Part shown: positions 9,480 to 22,335 of the stretch, one piece after another
How positions within the stretch are numbered: the first letter of the stretch is position 1
Layout of the letters: the number at the start of each line of letters is the position of its first letter
Source of the DNA: Agrypnia vestita
Taxonomy: Eukaryota; Arthropoda; Insecta; Trichoptera; Phryganeidae
Direction of reading: 5' to 3'
Assembly (NCBI GenBank): GCA_016648135.1
Contig: JADDOH010023736.1
Span: 1-64,000, forward strand
Length of the DNA: 64,000 nt
Notes under the pieces: generated by a model
What the model was told of the DNA's origin: nothing
Databases searched by the model: none
The model's input: the letters and a program-made list of their open reading frames with translations, nothing else
Translations under genes and position numbers: made by a program

Positions 9480-9913
9480 TTTGCAATCTTTACGCAACGA
9501 CGCCGACAAGTATTATTTATCGAGGCCTGTTCTGTCTTTTCGCGTTCCCGGTCGCGAGCCGCCGCGTGGTCGCAGCGCGCGACGTGCCTTTGCGAATAAG
9601 GACGCGGAAGGTGGAATTTTTTCGCCGTGACGGAATCCGAGATGAGTCCTCCACTCGGTCCGTACTTCCAAGCGATACTCCTCAAACATTGCCGCTCTCT
9701 AAAGCTCGCCCGCTCCTAATGTTCGCCCTCCCGAGCGACCCGCCATCCGGCGAGAAGATTGAAAAAGTCATATGCTTTAATGAGTTTTCGGGACCTATTG
9801 AAACTTACAAACTTTTGAATGAATTTCGCTATTTTCAACCCGGCAAAATAAATAGACCGGATTCATATGTGGATTTAAGCTTACAAGAGATTATATTTCA
9901 ATGCGTAGTGTAA
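9480..9913 (+). other. GC-rich islet with a weak open frame
   Basis: Bases 9500-9760 are strongly CpG-rich compared with the flanks. A plus-strand frame is open from 9377 to 9913 but begins with GTG, matches no family I know and has an unlikely mixed composition. I do not call it a gene. The islet could be regulatory DNA or a decayed exon. Confidence 0.3.
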
Positions 9914-11718
9914 ATATTATATTTTATTAATTTACTCATGTATTCATTATGTTGTACATATTTTATTTATCATGCTAGTCTCACTGAGCCATGCCTGTGC
10001 TGAGGCAAATATTTTAATAAACTTTTATATACATATTCATACACTTAAATTCGGAAGCGAAAAGTGTTATATTAAATAATTAAACATAAACAAATTAATT
10101 AGTAAATATCCTATTTAAAAATAAAAAGAGGTATATATTTTCAGATGATTTAAATCATTACATTGATTGAAAGGATTGTTACTAAAATTGAAATAGCGTT
10201 TTTAATTTACATTTTAAACTTGATTTGCATTTTTTCCGGAGGATTTTTTGTGCTTACACTTTTCTTTTTTCTACATTTACTTCCTCAATGTAGTGGGATC
10301 CGCTGTCTGATTTTGCCTATACCTACTTAATTTTACCAAAATTTTTTGTATTTTTCATTTCATTCATTTTTGTTTTTTTTTTCAAATTCATTGCATTTTT
10401 ATATGTACTTCTTTATTGTTTTATTTGTAACTAGCTGTAACCCATCAAAAATAACGCTATTTTTACATGTCGGTTCCTAAGAAATAAGTATTTATTTATT
10501 TATATAAAAAAAGGAAAGTAGAAAAAATTACGATAAAGAAAAAAATGCTATAAAGAAGTTGCACAAAGTTACGAGGGACGGACAGACAACGAAATTATTA
10601 TAATTGGGATGTTTAAAGGCTGGTCGTGCATTTTAAAACTGAAGAATTTTCATTTTATATTATGTTAATTACTTCATGGTACAGTTTTTATTAATAAGGT
10701 TAGGCGAATAGTGTTGCAATAGAATACACAGTAGGTACGGTGCTGTTTTGTTTCAGTGGTAGCTATGTGTGGGTTGTTCACAAAACTCGTATATTCTGCA
10801 TAAAGTTTATGAATAAATTTGATAACGCTGCGGAGACTGCATAATTTTGCTGAAACGATACGTCTTTTTGCATTGTCATTGACTCTTGCGAAATTTATGT
10901 CGTCTACCTTGCCTTGCTTGCGTTTTATATATTTGATTATCATCGGTATGCTCGCCCACGCTTCGATATGCTTTGATAACTTAAAAATATACGTCTTACG
11001 AAAAACCTACACATGTTGAATTAAGTGTCGTACAAAAAAAAACATCACTGCGTAGACGGTCTGAGTACCTTGTTTGTTCTCACCTATTTCGTTTATCGTA
11101 CGCCGGTCCCGCTTTTGGTGCTAAATATTTTAGCTTTGTCATCTTCCCGACTGCCCGAAATATTTCCACCTTTGCGTCCAATTTTCTTCATGACCTGATC
11201 GATTTTCATTTCATGTTTTCTCGCGTCAAATAATGTACACTGACAATACCTACGAATTCGTGTCAAATAAAATATTGAATGACCATAACTATTGGAATTT
11301 TCGAAGATGTCTTATTATTTCTAACTCAATACCTAACAGGCTAAAAAATGCGGCTTCCAATTATAATTAAACATGTATCAATGAATTCAATTGTAGGGAG
11401 TTTGAAGTTTGAGGAAAAACCTCCTGCAAAATGTAAATCAACTGATCCATTCTCTGAAAATATTCTCGATTTGGTGAATACTTTTATATACAAAATGTAA
11501 TTTTGTTGTATAAAAATACACTTTGTACATGGTGTTATTTTATATTTAAAAAATATTTCATCACTTAATAATTTCACGAGAATAACATTCTTACTGGTGT
11601 CATCAATATTAATCAAGATGAAAATTAACACACAAAGGTATTTTTTTTAATACAACTTCTAGTCACCGTACTTTTACAGCATCGATGTTAGAAGTCCACG
11701 CGTCATGCACGCCTGTTG
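9914..11718. other. No gene seen; short dispersed fragment at 10429-10480
   Basis: AT-rich DNA. The string ctagctgtaacccatc at 10431 and its next 35 bases have a diverged partner at 47159-47210. Nothing else is assignable. Confidence 0.35.
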
Positions 11719-12070
11719 ACAACTAACTAACTAACTAGCCATCACGCCGTGCCCCCAAAGAGCTAGGCAGAGAGGATAGTACGCCAACCTCTTCTATCCT
11801 GTTTTTTTCAACGTTTGCTTCATATTTTACACATCTTCTCATACACGCTTTTCGATTATTAAAGCTTTTAACAGGACCATTCTCTGATATTTGGTAAATC
11901 TGATCGTGTCAGTTCTTCGCGGACGTCCTTTGGTTAGGCGTATATCCTCTTATATTGTCTTTGCCATCACTCTTACTTCCGCATGACCAAAGCGTCTCAG
12001 CGATCCTTTCTTTGTTATATCTACTATTATGTAGCCAGCATTACATTCACTTCAAATTTGTTCATAATCA
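11719..12070 (-). mobile_element. RTE-like LINE 3' fragment (family A, copy 2)
   Basis: On the minus strand this reads from gaacaaatttgaagtgaatg through decayed frames with GHAEV-like, ARTDTI-like and degenerate CMRRC text. It closes with ggcacggcgtgatgg and a (TTAG)n tail at 11720-11735. It aligns well with the 48.1-48.5 kb copy. It directly abuts a family B fragment at its 5' side. Confidence 0.65.
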
Positions 12071-12215
12071 GTCAGAAATGTTCAAGCAACCACGACCTAA
12101 TATCGATATATAATAATAGTTATGGAGTTATGCAATATCAAAGATTGCATTATTTTTTTCAATATTTCTGACTTAGTTTTTGCAAAATGTTGAACTATTG
12201 TAAAACTTTAATACC
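12067..12215. mobile_element. Palindromic element family B, copy 2 (partial)
   Basis: The core strings gaaatgttcaagcaacca and tcaatatttctgactta of family B are present. Both tips are absent. Confidence 0.6.
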
Positions 12216-12435
12216 TATATATACAACTTCCAAAAATGCGATAGATGTGGTATTCTATCACGGGTGGAAATGGTGAAAGTTACATTGTGTAAAGTGATTA
12301 CTTAAGCCAGCCGTACGATAGGTCGTAAATCCTATGAACACCCAAAAATAAAAAAACTCTCATACCTACTTTCCCATAAAAAAAATATAATTTTTCTCTA
12401 TGAGACATCTATAATGTATCTTGGATAAAGATAGT
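12216..12435 (+). repeat. Dispersed repeat family C, copy 2
   Basis: Contains cttccaaaa, gatagatgtggtattcta, taagccagcc, tacctactttcccata and tatgagacatctata in order. These are shared with 46.32-46.51 kb and 63.37-63.54 kb. There is no coding capacity. Confidence 0.65.
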
Positions 12436-12946
12436 CATTTCGTCGCACTATCACTTTTTTTGTTAGATCCGTCTTTTTGATGTTTCCCCTCTTTGGCTTT
12501 AATTTCAGCATACTTCGGGCTATAAAAATATTTACGTTCATTTTAAAAGTCCTTAAATAAATCTAAAACCCGCGGTTGTGGTACGTTCCCGGGTGAATTG
12601 GACCACGTACCGCACATAACGTGCGCCCAGTTAATGGTCGCACGTTTACGACGCGAGGCTTGGCGGATTACGACATGGAAAGAATTATTATTAAACCGGT
12701 GTTTGTTTCTTCCCCTAGTCGGGGAAGCGGGGTTGTTTTGACTCGAATAAATAAACAATGATTCTTGAAATTTCGAAAGAAGAAAAAACATTCGCGAAGA
12801 TTTTGATTTTTTTTTAATGAGTAACATACGTCGCTCAAGGCCCCAAAAATATAAAAAGGAAACAAACAGACATGTCACACTCTTATTCATATCGCAATAA
12901 ATGTTCGATTAAGTAAACTTATATTTTGACACTTTGCTTGTTGGAT
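12436..12946. other. No gene seen; small GC-rich hairpin at 12708-12727
   Basis: The arms cttcccc and ggggaag pair around tagtc. The surrounding 12560-12740 tract is CpG-rich. No protein family was recognised on either strand. Confidence 0.3.
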
Positions 12947-13310
12947 ATTCATAGTTTTGTATGGAAAATCTTTGGTCGATGGAGTGAGGAATGTTTGTGT
13001 GGTAGACAGAACAGAATAAACAAAGGAGTGCCGAGATGGTTAGGTTGTGTAGAACGTATGAGCGATGAAAGGATGGTTAAGAAAATATATGAGACGAGTG
13101 TTGCGAAGGCAACAGGAGTAGAGGGCGTCCGCGAAAGACTTCGCATGATCAGATATTACAAATGTTGGAGGATGGCCCTGTTATAAGCCTCAGCAACTGT
13201 AGAGCTTGCACGAGAAGATGCATGAAGGAAAAGTGGTGTGCTGAGACAGAAGAATATGGCATTCTGGCTCCTCTCTGCCTAGCCCTGCGATGTTCGTTAG
13301 AAAAGCACCG
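12947..13310 (+). mobile_element. RTE-like LINE 3' fragment (family A, copy 3)
   Basis: The segment begins ggaaaatctttggtcgatgg as in the 48.1-kb copy. It contains VPRWLGCVERMSDERMVKKI, a typical GHVERM block with Cys for His. A frameshift then puts the GVREGRPR-like and DQI parts out of frame. The 3' end is truncated after ctctgcctagccctgcg, with no tandem tail. Confidence 0.7.
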
Positions 13311-16300
13311 TACGCACATCTACAAAATGTAGTATTACCCCTTGCGTCACGATAAATAGGTAGGTAAAGAACTTACCTGTAAATTTAGCACTTACTGTTT
13401 ACCTACCTGAATTTTAAAAATGCGCACTATTCAATTAATATTCAAAATAACCGTTTTCCAACAATTTTGGAATGTTCCTTATTTTTTTAATTGCCCAATA
13501 AAATGTACACATAACACATACACACGCGACCTTAACACATAACCCTGAGAGTACCGATAGGACTTTTTTGTGTCCAGGGTTTTATTTATGTTTTCATAAT
13601 ATAATTCAGTAAAAGTAAAGGCAGCAATATCCAAAAAAATAAAAATATTTTGAATGCACTCACTGAGAATTACTAATATAGAATATGCTGAATTCTAGAT
13701 TTTATGTATCGATCCCTTCCAAAATCATTTTTCCCATAAATTTATAGGCTTCCTATCTATTTATTTATTTATATTTATATCCTAAAAAATCTCGAATTTA
13801 GTACATTTCAAATAAGTAATCCTCGATGACTGCGTTATATTTTTTTTATATTGCTGCCTTTGCTCTAATGCTTCTCAATTAAAATCCTTGTATTTGCGCA
13901 GGTTTTCGTCAGATAATAATGAAGACTTGGCTAAATCTGTTCTGAGATCTTTTCTAGTGATTATATAAATTTCATTTCAGAAAATATCTTGAATTTTTTT
14001 AACAAATTTAAATCGTGATTACACTGGATCCCTGTATCTGCCAGGCGATCTCTTTCCTACTGCTTCCGCTTAGTCCAAGTATTTTTTTGTCTTAACTTCC
14101 GGTCCGTTTTTCCATTCTGCTAAAGTGCAGAATTTGTAGAATTTCGAAATCGGCAGCGATTGGTGAGTTTCGTGATAGAATTAGCGAGAAGAAATCCAGC
14201 CTTTATTAAATGGGAAGGTCTGTTTGCGTCGGAAACTTCACAATAATTTTACTGTTTTTCATTTAAGTTGTGCGTAATTAATTATGTGGTTGCCGCGCGA
14301 CACGGTTAAGCAGTGACGTCATTACTCTTGTCTTTAATGCCGGGGTTTGTCGCGGGGTAAATATTTTCCGAGCCCAAGGCTCAGGGGTGTCTGTTATTTG
14401 TTACAATCACGCCCACCGTATGTTAAGGTTACCGCCGGGGAATGATTTTCATCCTTTACAATTGTTTTTGTCTCATTGGTTGTTTTTCTAATATTGTTTT
14501 CTAAATTATTCAAAGAAATGCTAATATTTTTTTTCTTATAACATTCATATATTCAGCTACAGAAAAACCTATCCACAAATTGTCCAAGCTCAAGCTTTTG
14601 GGAGAGAGGAAAATAAGATTATTTTTACGACTGATTTATTGATTTTTAGCTCACTAAAGGTAATAAATGTAATGTTTTATCATTTCTCTTGTGGGTTCCG
14701 GTCTTCTAAACAAATTGCCGGATTCACGAGTTTATTTAGATATGAACAACAATATTATTTGCCAAGGTATGTATTCTCGCGCGGCAGTGCGCCTCCCCTA
14801 GCCGAGTGCTCATTCCTGGAATAAAGCCTCGCGGTCACACACAGTCCAGCATCTTCCATCCTGGTCGCATACACACATATCCATCTACATTATTATAAGG
14901 AAACCAAATTTTATCGCATAAATGGTATTTTCTCTTTTAAATAGACTAAAAATCTAAAAACAATGCTGATGTGTCGGCAGGTTAATACTTTAACTTCATG
15001 AACCCAATTAATTATTTCACCTCCTTGAACCGCTTATTCTAAATATATCTGCACACTTACTCAAAAACGCATTTTCAAAAAAATATTTCTCTTTATTAGC
15101 CTATCTGTTTATTTTACGTTTACAAAACATATACACAAGCTGTAATTTTAAATAAAACACAATATGTTTATCAATTTTTATCAACCTACGTTTCTCCCCT
15201 ATTTCTCCAAGGAGATCGCCCAATATCTCTGAATTCAGCCCATTTTTTTGTTAATATGTTGCTTGACACTCTTCTGACGTCATCGCTCCATCGAGTGTTT
15301 GAGTTTGAAGCAAACACATCTTCTACTTGTGCAACCCTCCATTTAAGGACCATCTCTACCGCTAATCATCCGTCATCTTTTCGCTAGTAAAAAGTTTCGA
15401 ACTTCGTCCTTCCAACTATTAACGTGTTTTTTTAAATTATTTTATACGACGTAAATTATATGTTAAAGATTGGCGAACGAGATCTTGCAACAGACCTTAT
15501 ATCCTCAGTGCCAAATCGGCCCAACCTATTATTACCCACTCTTTTTTATTTTTATTAATATTTTTCTTTAATTAAGCTTTTTGTGTCTGCACACTTCTGC
15601 CCTGGCCCCTTTTAGACAGGAAATTCCATTGTCCGTCCGTTCGGGTCAGCGGCGGAGCCCAAAGGATCTAATACGAAAACCAAACCAAAACGAGGAATGT
15701 CTGTATATTTATGTTTTACTGGCGTTTATTTGCGAGGAGCCGCTCGCATTCCGAGGCCTTTTCGAGGAATTCAGGACCTTCTGCTGGTCTACTTGACTCG
15801 AAGGCATTTTATTGGATGCCATGACGATGCTAAAGATATTTTATTATCATTCAGACCTTTATTTAGTTTAGTATTATATAAATATTCTATTTTAAAAGTT
15901 CTCCGCATTCATGGTTATTCAGAATATTCTTTGTAGGGTTTTATTTAATTTATTTGATATGTATTGGTGCAATAATACAATACGTGCATAGAAGCTTTTT
16001 GGATGACAACGAATAAGTTACAGAATCATGTACCAATGACATGCACCACACAATGTCAGAGAAGTAAGATAATTGTGTATAATCAGAATATACAAACATG
16101 GCAACTTATAAAATGCATTATTTTTCATTATTCATAGCCCGCTTGGATGGTGTGTCAGTTTATGAATGTATTATGATGAGTTTCGGTGTATGTAGGATGT
16201 GTGAGGTGGACTTGGTGACGATAGAACTGATTAAGCTGTAGTATATTTTTTAAATGTACGATATGGTCGTGAAACATATCCAGATTACTTTCGCAATTTA

Positions 16301-16532
16301 TAAAACTATTTATGGCATATTCTGCCTCGTGTAATTGTGCTCTCACCATTTCACCAAATCTATTACGCGAACGAGTTTTGCCGATGTGCGATCGGCTCTC
16401 TATAAATCTAAAAGTTAAATTTTCTGTGACTGAAAATTTGACTAAGACTTCCGATCAACCCGAGTCGTAAGTTCTGATATTCGGTTTCAGGCTAGATTAA
16501 GAGGTATCAGATAACTAGCTAAAAACATTTTA
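13311..16532. other. No gene seen; GC-rich islets at 14280-14460 and 15590-15800
   Basis: Mostly AT-rich DNA. The two islets contain CpG-rich text (ccgggg, gcgcgacacgg) but no recognisable exon. No repeat shared with other parts of the window was found. Confidence 0.35.
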
Positions 16533-16893
16533 TGTACAAAACTTTGTTTACCAAACTGCGAATACCAAGATAAATGTTATGTATAAAACTTGTTTTACGC
16601 AATTGCGAATCCCAAGATAGGTTACTTATAAATTTTGTTTTGTGAATCTACGAACCCCAATATAATCGTAACATATAAATCATGGTTTTCGAAACGGCGA
16701 CTGCCAAGGTTAATGTCACATATAATATTTGATTGGCGAAACTGCGAATGCCAAGACAAATGTTACGTAATACATCCATGGTTTTTGAAATAAATGTTAC
16801 ATATAAAAATTGGTTTTTGAAACTGCGACTGCCAACATTAATGTTACATGTAAAATATGATCAATAAAACTGCGAATCGCAACATAAATGTCA
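16533..16893. repeat. Diverged minisatellite, about 47-bp unit, eight copies
   Basis: Each unit carries a version of ggttttcgaaactgcgaat and ccaagataaatgttacat. One unit, near 16770-16803, lacks its middle. Divergence among copies shows that the array is old. Confidence 0.8.
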
Positions 16894-16994
16894 CACTTAC
16901 CTGTATTCATATCAGCATAGCGTTATCATTTTGTAATTATTATAATCGTAGAAGACAATAATGTAATTACTTTTTATAAGAATATTATGAAAGA

Positions 16995-17285
16995 ATGTAA
17001 AGCTGATCTTAGCATAGTCGATAGAATTAAACATGATTTGGGCGTATTGAGCCAACAAATGAGGGAAGAATGATAAAAAAGATATGACGCTAGGTGTTGA
17101 CGGCGCCAAAAAGACATTAAGCCAAATTAACTAAACACTGATAGATGGTCCTCTTAGGAGTCGCAACAATCGTCGAGATTGCATGCGAATATGTATGAAT
17201 GTGAATGAGGCGAGGGTTGTGTCAGACCAGAAGAGTGTGGCGCTCTGTCCTCTCTGCCTACTTACTGGTAAGTGAGTAAGTTATA
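16995..17285 (+). mobile_element. RTE-like LINE 3' fragment (family A, copy 4)
   Basis: Decayed family A text: taaagctgatcttagcatag, then gtcgcaacaatcgtcgagat, then gaccagaagagtgtggcgct. It ends with ctgcctacttactggtaagt and a short (GTAA/GTGA) tail. Confidence 0.6.
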
Positions 17286-18103
17286 TAAGGACATATTGAC
17301 TGGTTATTATCAATTCGGAGTAGCTCCAAAAATATCCAAAGATTGGGCAATTTAAGATTGTTTTTTCAATAATTAAATGTATTTTCATTATGTAACCATT
17401 AATTCTTTCATAAAATTAACAACAAACACGAAACATTTTTTTACCATTTTCACAGTTACACCGAATGTACTATAAGTAGTCGACATTTTATAATAATTGA
17501 ATATTCAGAAACGTGTTTTATTGTGATAGAATTGGTTTACTAATGCAGGTACCAACATTAGTAACAATTATTTTTACCATATTTTTTGCGCAATATCTCG
17601 GTTCAAGCAGACGAGCACTCGACTAGAAAGAGTTGAGAAACTTCAGGAAAGGCGGATCATTATCTTTTGTTTACACTACATACACGTTTCGCAATTGCGT
17701 TTTTTTCAAATTACCGTTATAATTTTATTCCTACTCGTATATATTACGAACACGATTTTTATCTGTGCCGGTTAGAAATCTGTGTCTCGGATTCGTTATT
17801 TTTTTAATAATTTTCTCAGTATACCAAGGTTTAAAAGATAAAAATGAATATGCTTTTAGCTTGAAATGATAAGTTTATGTAAAAACGTCAATGAAAAAAA
17901 TGGCGAAGAGAAGCACGTATCGTCATGAATGGGTAGGCAACGATGTTATCCTGCCATTCAAATGATATAAACATAAGGAGTATATAGAATATGTTTTTTC
18001 GGAGGCTTTCGAGGCAACGCGTGTCAAGGAACTGGGTTAAAAATAGCGCGTTCAAAAAATTTTGGAACATTTTATAATATGAGGTTCGCGGGTACTGGTA
18101 TAT
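17286..18103. other. No gene seen
   Basis: AT-rich DNA. The minus-strand 81-codon frame near 17888-18133 has no recognisable domain. Confidence 0.35.
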
Positions 18104-18405
18104 ACAGGGTGTAGCAAAGCCAGTCCACAACACATACAGGTAAATTCCTACTTATATTATTTGTCGAAAATATTCAAGCAACAATGTCCTCACATCGATA
18201 GTAATGATATCAAAAATAAGTAAAACGTTGGAATATCGTAAGTTCATTTGCTCCAATACAAGTTAAATAAAATTACTAAAACATTGCACAAAATGTGAAA
18301 AGTACGTTTTTTGTACGATTTTTATTATTTTATTGGACTTGTATTAAAGCGAATAAAATTTTAGTATTCTATGTAAGTTATTTTTATGACGTACGTTTAA
18401 GGTGT
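18104..18405. mobile_element. Palindromic element family B, copy 3 (right tip lost)
   Basis: The left tip acagggtgtagcaaagccag and core strings (cgaaaatattcaagcaac, tacaagttaaataaaatta) match family B. The centre near 18300 is palindromic, but the right arm stops before the outer tip. Confidence 0.65.
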
Positions 18406-19740
18406 TTAATGTAATGGAGAAAGAAATTTATAGGAAAAAAGAACATTGTATGGCAGGGGTGGCATGATGTATGTGTCTGAGACACGCATTTAAAAGTAAA
18501 ATAATGCCATTATTTCATCAAATACCGTTTCTAGTATCTTAATAACCATGTTTTGTTTGATCGCTATTGTATAACACATTTGTTGGAGGTTTTGTCAACT
18601 GTCGACGTACTCAAATTTAAAAGTTTTGGAATCGATCTTGTTGCCACGTCGATAAATATATCGTCATTTCACGACTGTTAAGAGACATTGCACGGTTTAC
18701 GGTTTCACGCAGTCTATTTTTGAGTGTTTGCTTAAAAATCCTCAATGTTGTATTCAGAATACGTTACAATGTTTCTCTAATCTATTACCTGGTCGCGCAA
18801 GTTTCTCCTTATTCGTATGCGCCGCAACCGACGAATTCGTCACTAGTTTGAGGAGTGAGTGAACCGGGGAATAATTTAACATCTCATTTTCATATTCCAT
18901 TTTCCGCGTCAATTTGTAACCCTCGCGATTACGGGTCCTCCCACAGTCGGGTCTCTCGAAGGTACTTTTGTTTCCTCTCGCCTGTCCGGTAATCACACAA
19001 CACGCACATAAATTAAAGCGTGTATATTGTATAATAATGGTTTCCACACTTACTTAGACCTCAGCCTGTGTTACGCGAGGCTGTTGGCAAACACTCGCTC
19101 TTTCGGCCCGCTCGCTCTGATTACATTTTGTTTTCATTATCCCCCCGCTCCCCCCTGACCGTCCCTTGGTGGATCGATATTATCTGACCACAAATTTTAC
19201 GCCATCCGTGTACAGTGAATATCGGCTAACATGAGACCATGGGGAAACTAGTGATAGTGAAAATCTTTATTTTGCGCGGTTACACAATAATCGTCATTCG
19301 AGACTAGCCGTACACCCGTGGAAAATCACGTAAATTAATGGTTCGCGTCTTAGTTGAGCCCTGCTCTTACAACGTGTAGTATATATGGTATGTTTTTGAC
19401 GGGCCCTGAAGAAGCGCTGGTGGCTACGTCGTTTACTTGCCGCGTTGCCGTTCGCGTCCGAGATTCGAGACTTTCTCCAGCCGTGTAATTTCGTTTTTTG
19501 GCCGTGAATTCCAGAAGTTATGTGACAGATAGACAACGGAATTATTATATTTAGATTTGTATCTGATTTGTAGTCATAATCGAAACGAAATAAAAACGTT
19601 AAACAAACACAGCAAACAAGTCGCCGTTTAAACTACGAACATAATTTGCTTGAAACCCTTAATATATTCATTTACTTTTCTTTCTTTTATTTTTAAACAA
19701 AATAGAGAGTACGTATCGCATCAATATTCTTATTATTTTC
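18406..19740. other. No gene seen; GC-rich islets at 18780-19250 and 19280-19530
   Basis: The islets are CpG-rich (ctcgcgattacgggtcctcc near 18940). Open frames on the minus strand here match no family. They could be regulatory sequence. Confidence 0.3.
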
Positions 19741-19741
19741 A

Positions 19742-19851
19742 AACTAAGCTGTGGAAATGGGAATAACTTTCTGGTCTCCTAGAATGTGGCTCGAACCAAC
19801 GACCACTGGATCTTTAAGCGAGAGTCATAATCATTAGACCAACAAGCTACT
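19742..19851 (-). mobile_element. tRNA-Pro-like SINE head, copy 2
   Basis: The minus strand reads gtagcttgttggtctaatg, attatgactctcgctt, then ggttcgagccac: A box, anticodon-loop region and B box in tRNA-Pro-like order and spacing. It shares the next about 25 bases with the copy at 8.0 kb. A functional tRNA is excluded because arms and acceptor stem do not close. Confidence 0.65.
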
Positions 19852-21610
19852 ACAATAGAAAGTGAAGTCGTAAGGTTGTAAAAAGTTAACGGTTCGGAAG
19901 TAATGCGATCCGCGGGAAAACTCAACTGTGAAAATGGTAATGTTGGTGTGCGGTAAGCGACATATTTTCGTATGCGATTTTTAATGTTGAAGGAAAATAG
20001 ATGAAATCACATTACCAGAAATGACAATTATCGAGAAATTAATATTTTTTTATATTAACTTTTTTTATTGTTAAATGTTTTGATGTTGAACTGTATTATA
20101 CAAATACCATCCATTTTATTTTTGGATGATTATCAAACATAATCACAATCGATTCCGTTCCTTTGTTTTGTGGAAAAATTCAAGTAATATAGAAAGAAGC
20201 CTTTTATATTTTTTCTCTTCTGACAAAGAGCACAATTCTCGCCAGTCACATTCCTCGTGACGCGAGACGCTCCCCATATTCATTATATTGATTCAGATCA
20301 CGTTTGCGCAAACTTAATGCTGCAGAGCTAATTTACCTTGAAAAGCTGTAGAGTAGAGTGTTTTTGGCATCAAATTCGCGTTGTACGTTGGAGATTGGAT
20401 AAGGGCTATTATCGCGCGAATATTTTCCACCCACATTCCTGAAATTCGAGATCTGGATGCAATAGCTTGTCTCTGGTGTCGGCCAGAACGGCACAGTAAC
20501 CGGTTCGCCGGCATTGTGTGCGTCATATATCATTTTGCCTCTATCTGCATTCATTATAGTTATATACGAGAATAAACGTTTTTATTCAGATCGTTGCGAG
20601 TATTCATTTGTTGGACATAGCTTATTTATTACTATTAAGCTTACCAGATCATTTAAGAGTATTATGGTATGCTTATTCGAATGTGGTTTATTTAGTAACA
20701 GATCTGACTGACAGATATTGTATTCCAATTCCACGAAACTTGCATCTAAGTGATTTTTTTCAATAATATTAATTGGTATGTAGTTACTTTGTGGTGTAAC
20801 ATGATTATTTTATGTCACACTAAAGTAAACTTTGTACTACACATACGTTGTGTTATTTTATCATTACATACTATAGTTCTGGGAGGAGCAATCCTCCCCA
20901 TCATTATGTGTAATTGAGTAATAGCAGAGTTGGACTAAAGTTGTTTAACATTTATTTAAAATATTTCATTGATCGTAAGATGATATCTGATATCTTAGAA
21001 AATTTAAGTAAACAAACAATATTATACTTCATTAAGAAAAACATAACCGACCAACGTCATCACCTAGATAATTTCATAACTCAGTTTACGAGTAATCTCA
21101 ATAGATGTTTGGTAAATATACCGGCTTTCAATAATACGACCGTGTTTATGCCTGCAAAATTTCCTTGAATTTCGAATTCCACAACACATGGCGCATGTAG
21201 TAACAACAATAAATAAAAATGTTTTTTAATCGACCGGGAACAGCGTCCGTATTGTTATTCTTGCATCAGTGATTCTTATCGTGTGCCTGTAGGTTTTGCT
21301 TCTAGCATTCCCAAAGAAAATTTTAAGGCCCCACTTGTTGACCTCTAAGGTGTTTACCGTGCTATGGATCTCAGTGTAGAATTAGTATATCTTTTGTATT
21401 TTTTAGATAGTGGGCTTACCGATTGACGAATGCCGACATTAATCTAATCCTACTCCGGACTCGAGGGCAAAGATTCAACCGGGTACACCTACCCTAAAAA
21501 CAACATTTGTGTCTTTTTTGCGTACTCCATTGCATTCCTGATAAGTTTAATTTATATTACATTTTCAATGATATTTAAAATAAATTAAAGTATAATAAAT
21601 ATTATTATTA
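19852..21610. other. No gene seen
   Basis: AT-rich DNA with a CpG-richer patch at 20230-20530. No family shared with other parts of the window. A tiny hairpin (gggagga / tcctccc) is at about 20881-20899. Confidence 0.35.
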
Positions 21611-21850
21611 ATTTCTGCAGGTCATGTGTTATTTTAAATGTGACAAATGTATCGGCATTATTTATAATGTTTATGTTACCCCTTCTCCTATGGATAATTA
21701 GATGTTTTCGGTGAAGCCCTATATTACGATTTTTTTTTCATTTAACTTATCATTAAAGATTCCCCGGTTTATAAAATTCTATGTTACGCTTAATTATCGT
21801 TTAATTTATTCTAAATTTCATTAAAAATAAACATGGAGTTCTACAAACTA
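21611..21850 (+). mobile_element. Family J terminal repeat, solo copy
   Basis: Aligns with the left arm of the 2.4-kb inverted-repeat unit at 50.2 kb: tttctgcaggt, tgtgacaaatgtatcggc, ttaccccttctcc and gaagccctatatta. An internal deletion removes the hammerhead-like stem. Its far end (ggagttctacaaa) is the inverse of a string at about 50124. Confidence 0.6.
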
Positions 21851-22194
21851 AACACAAAAACCATAAACAAAGATAATAATAATGTTACAGTTTTATTCTA
21901 TTATTTAGTACAATGAAACTTGAACTACTTCGCAAAGCGCTCGCTCTGTTTTAATATACGAATATTTTTGTGCTTTTATGATTGTTCATTTCTATTTTTA
22001 ATGTTTTATTTTTACTGCTTCTTTGGTTTTTTATATTTGCTTACATCACAATTGTTTAATTAAAAAAAATATTGGGTATATATAAAATTCTTACACTTTA
22101 TATAATACTGTAAAAGCTCACTAGGTTGATAAAAATGAATAAAAAAAAATTCGTATACGAAACGCGGACGAAAATCATGACATCTTAAGAATAT

Positions 22195-22335
22195 TCTTAG
22201 GTTTTCACGGTCACTCAGAATCTTCTGGTTTGGGTCTTCTATGCCGGGCTATTATGCCGTGTTATTACGACCTTTCTGGCCAGAAAGGTCGTAATCTCAC
22301 GGAATAATACCCCAGAAGACGCAAACCAGAAGATC
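22195..22335. repeat. Foldback element centred on ttctggccagaa
   Basis: The arm aatcttctggtttgggtctt pairs with aagac...aaaccagaagat. The inner stem gacctttctgg/ccagaaaggtc is perfect. A related string (gacc-ttctggcc) appears singly near 57055. About 130 bp, non-coding. Confidence 0.7.

Noticed and set aside
9377..9913. A 178-codon plus frame
   Set aside because: It begins with GTG, matches no family, and is open because of a GC-rich islet joined to AT-rich flanks with chance lack of stops.
16533..16893. Regularly spaced repeats resembling a CRISPR array
   Set aside because: Units are tandem without unique spacers, diverged, and in a eukaryotic context. It is a minisatellite.
19742..19851. 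A functional tRNA-Pro gene
   Set aside because: A and B boxes are present, but the acceptor stem and arms do not pair and the anticodon loop is broken. A SINE head fits better.
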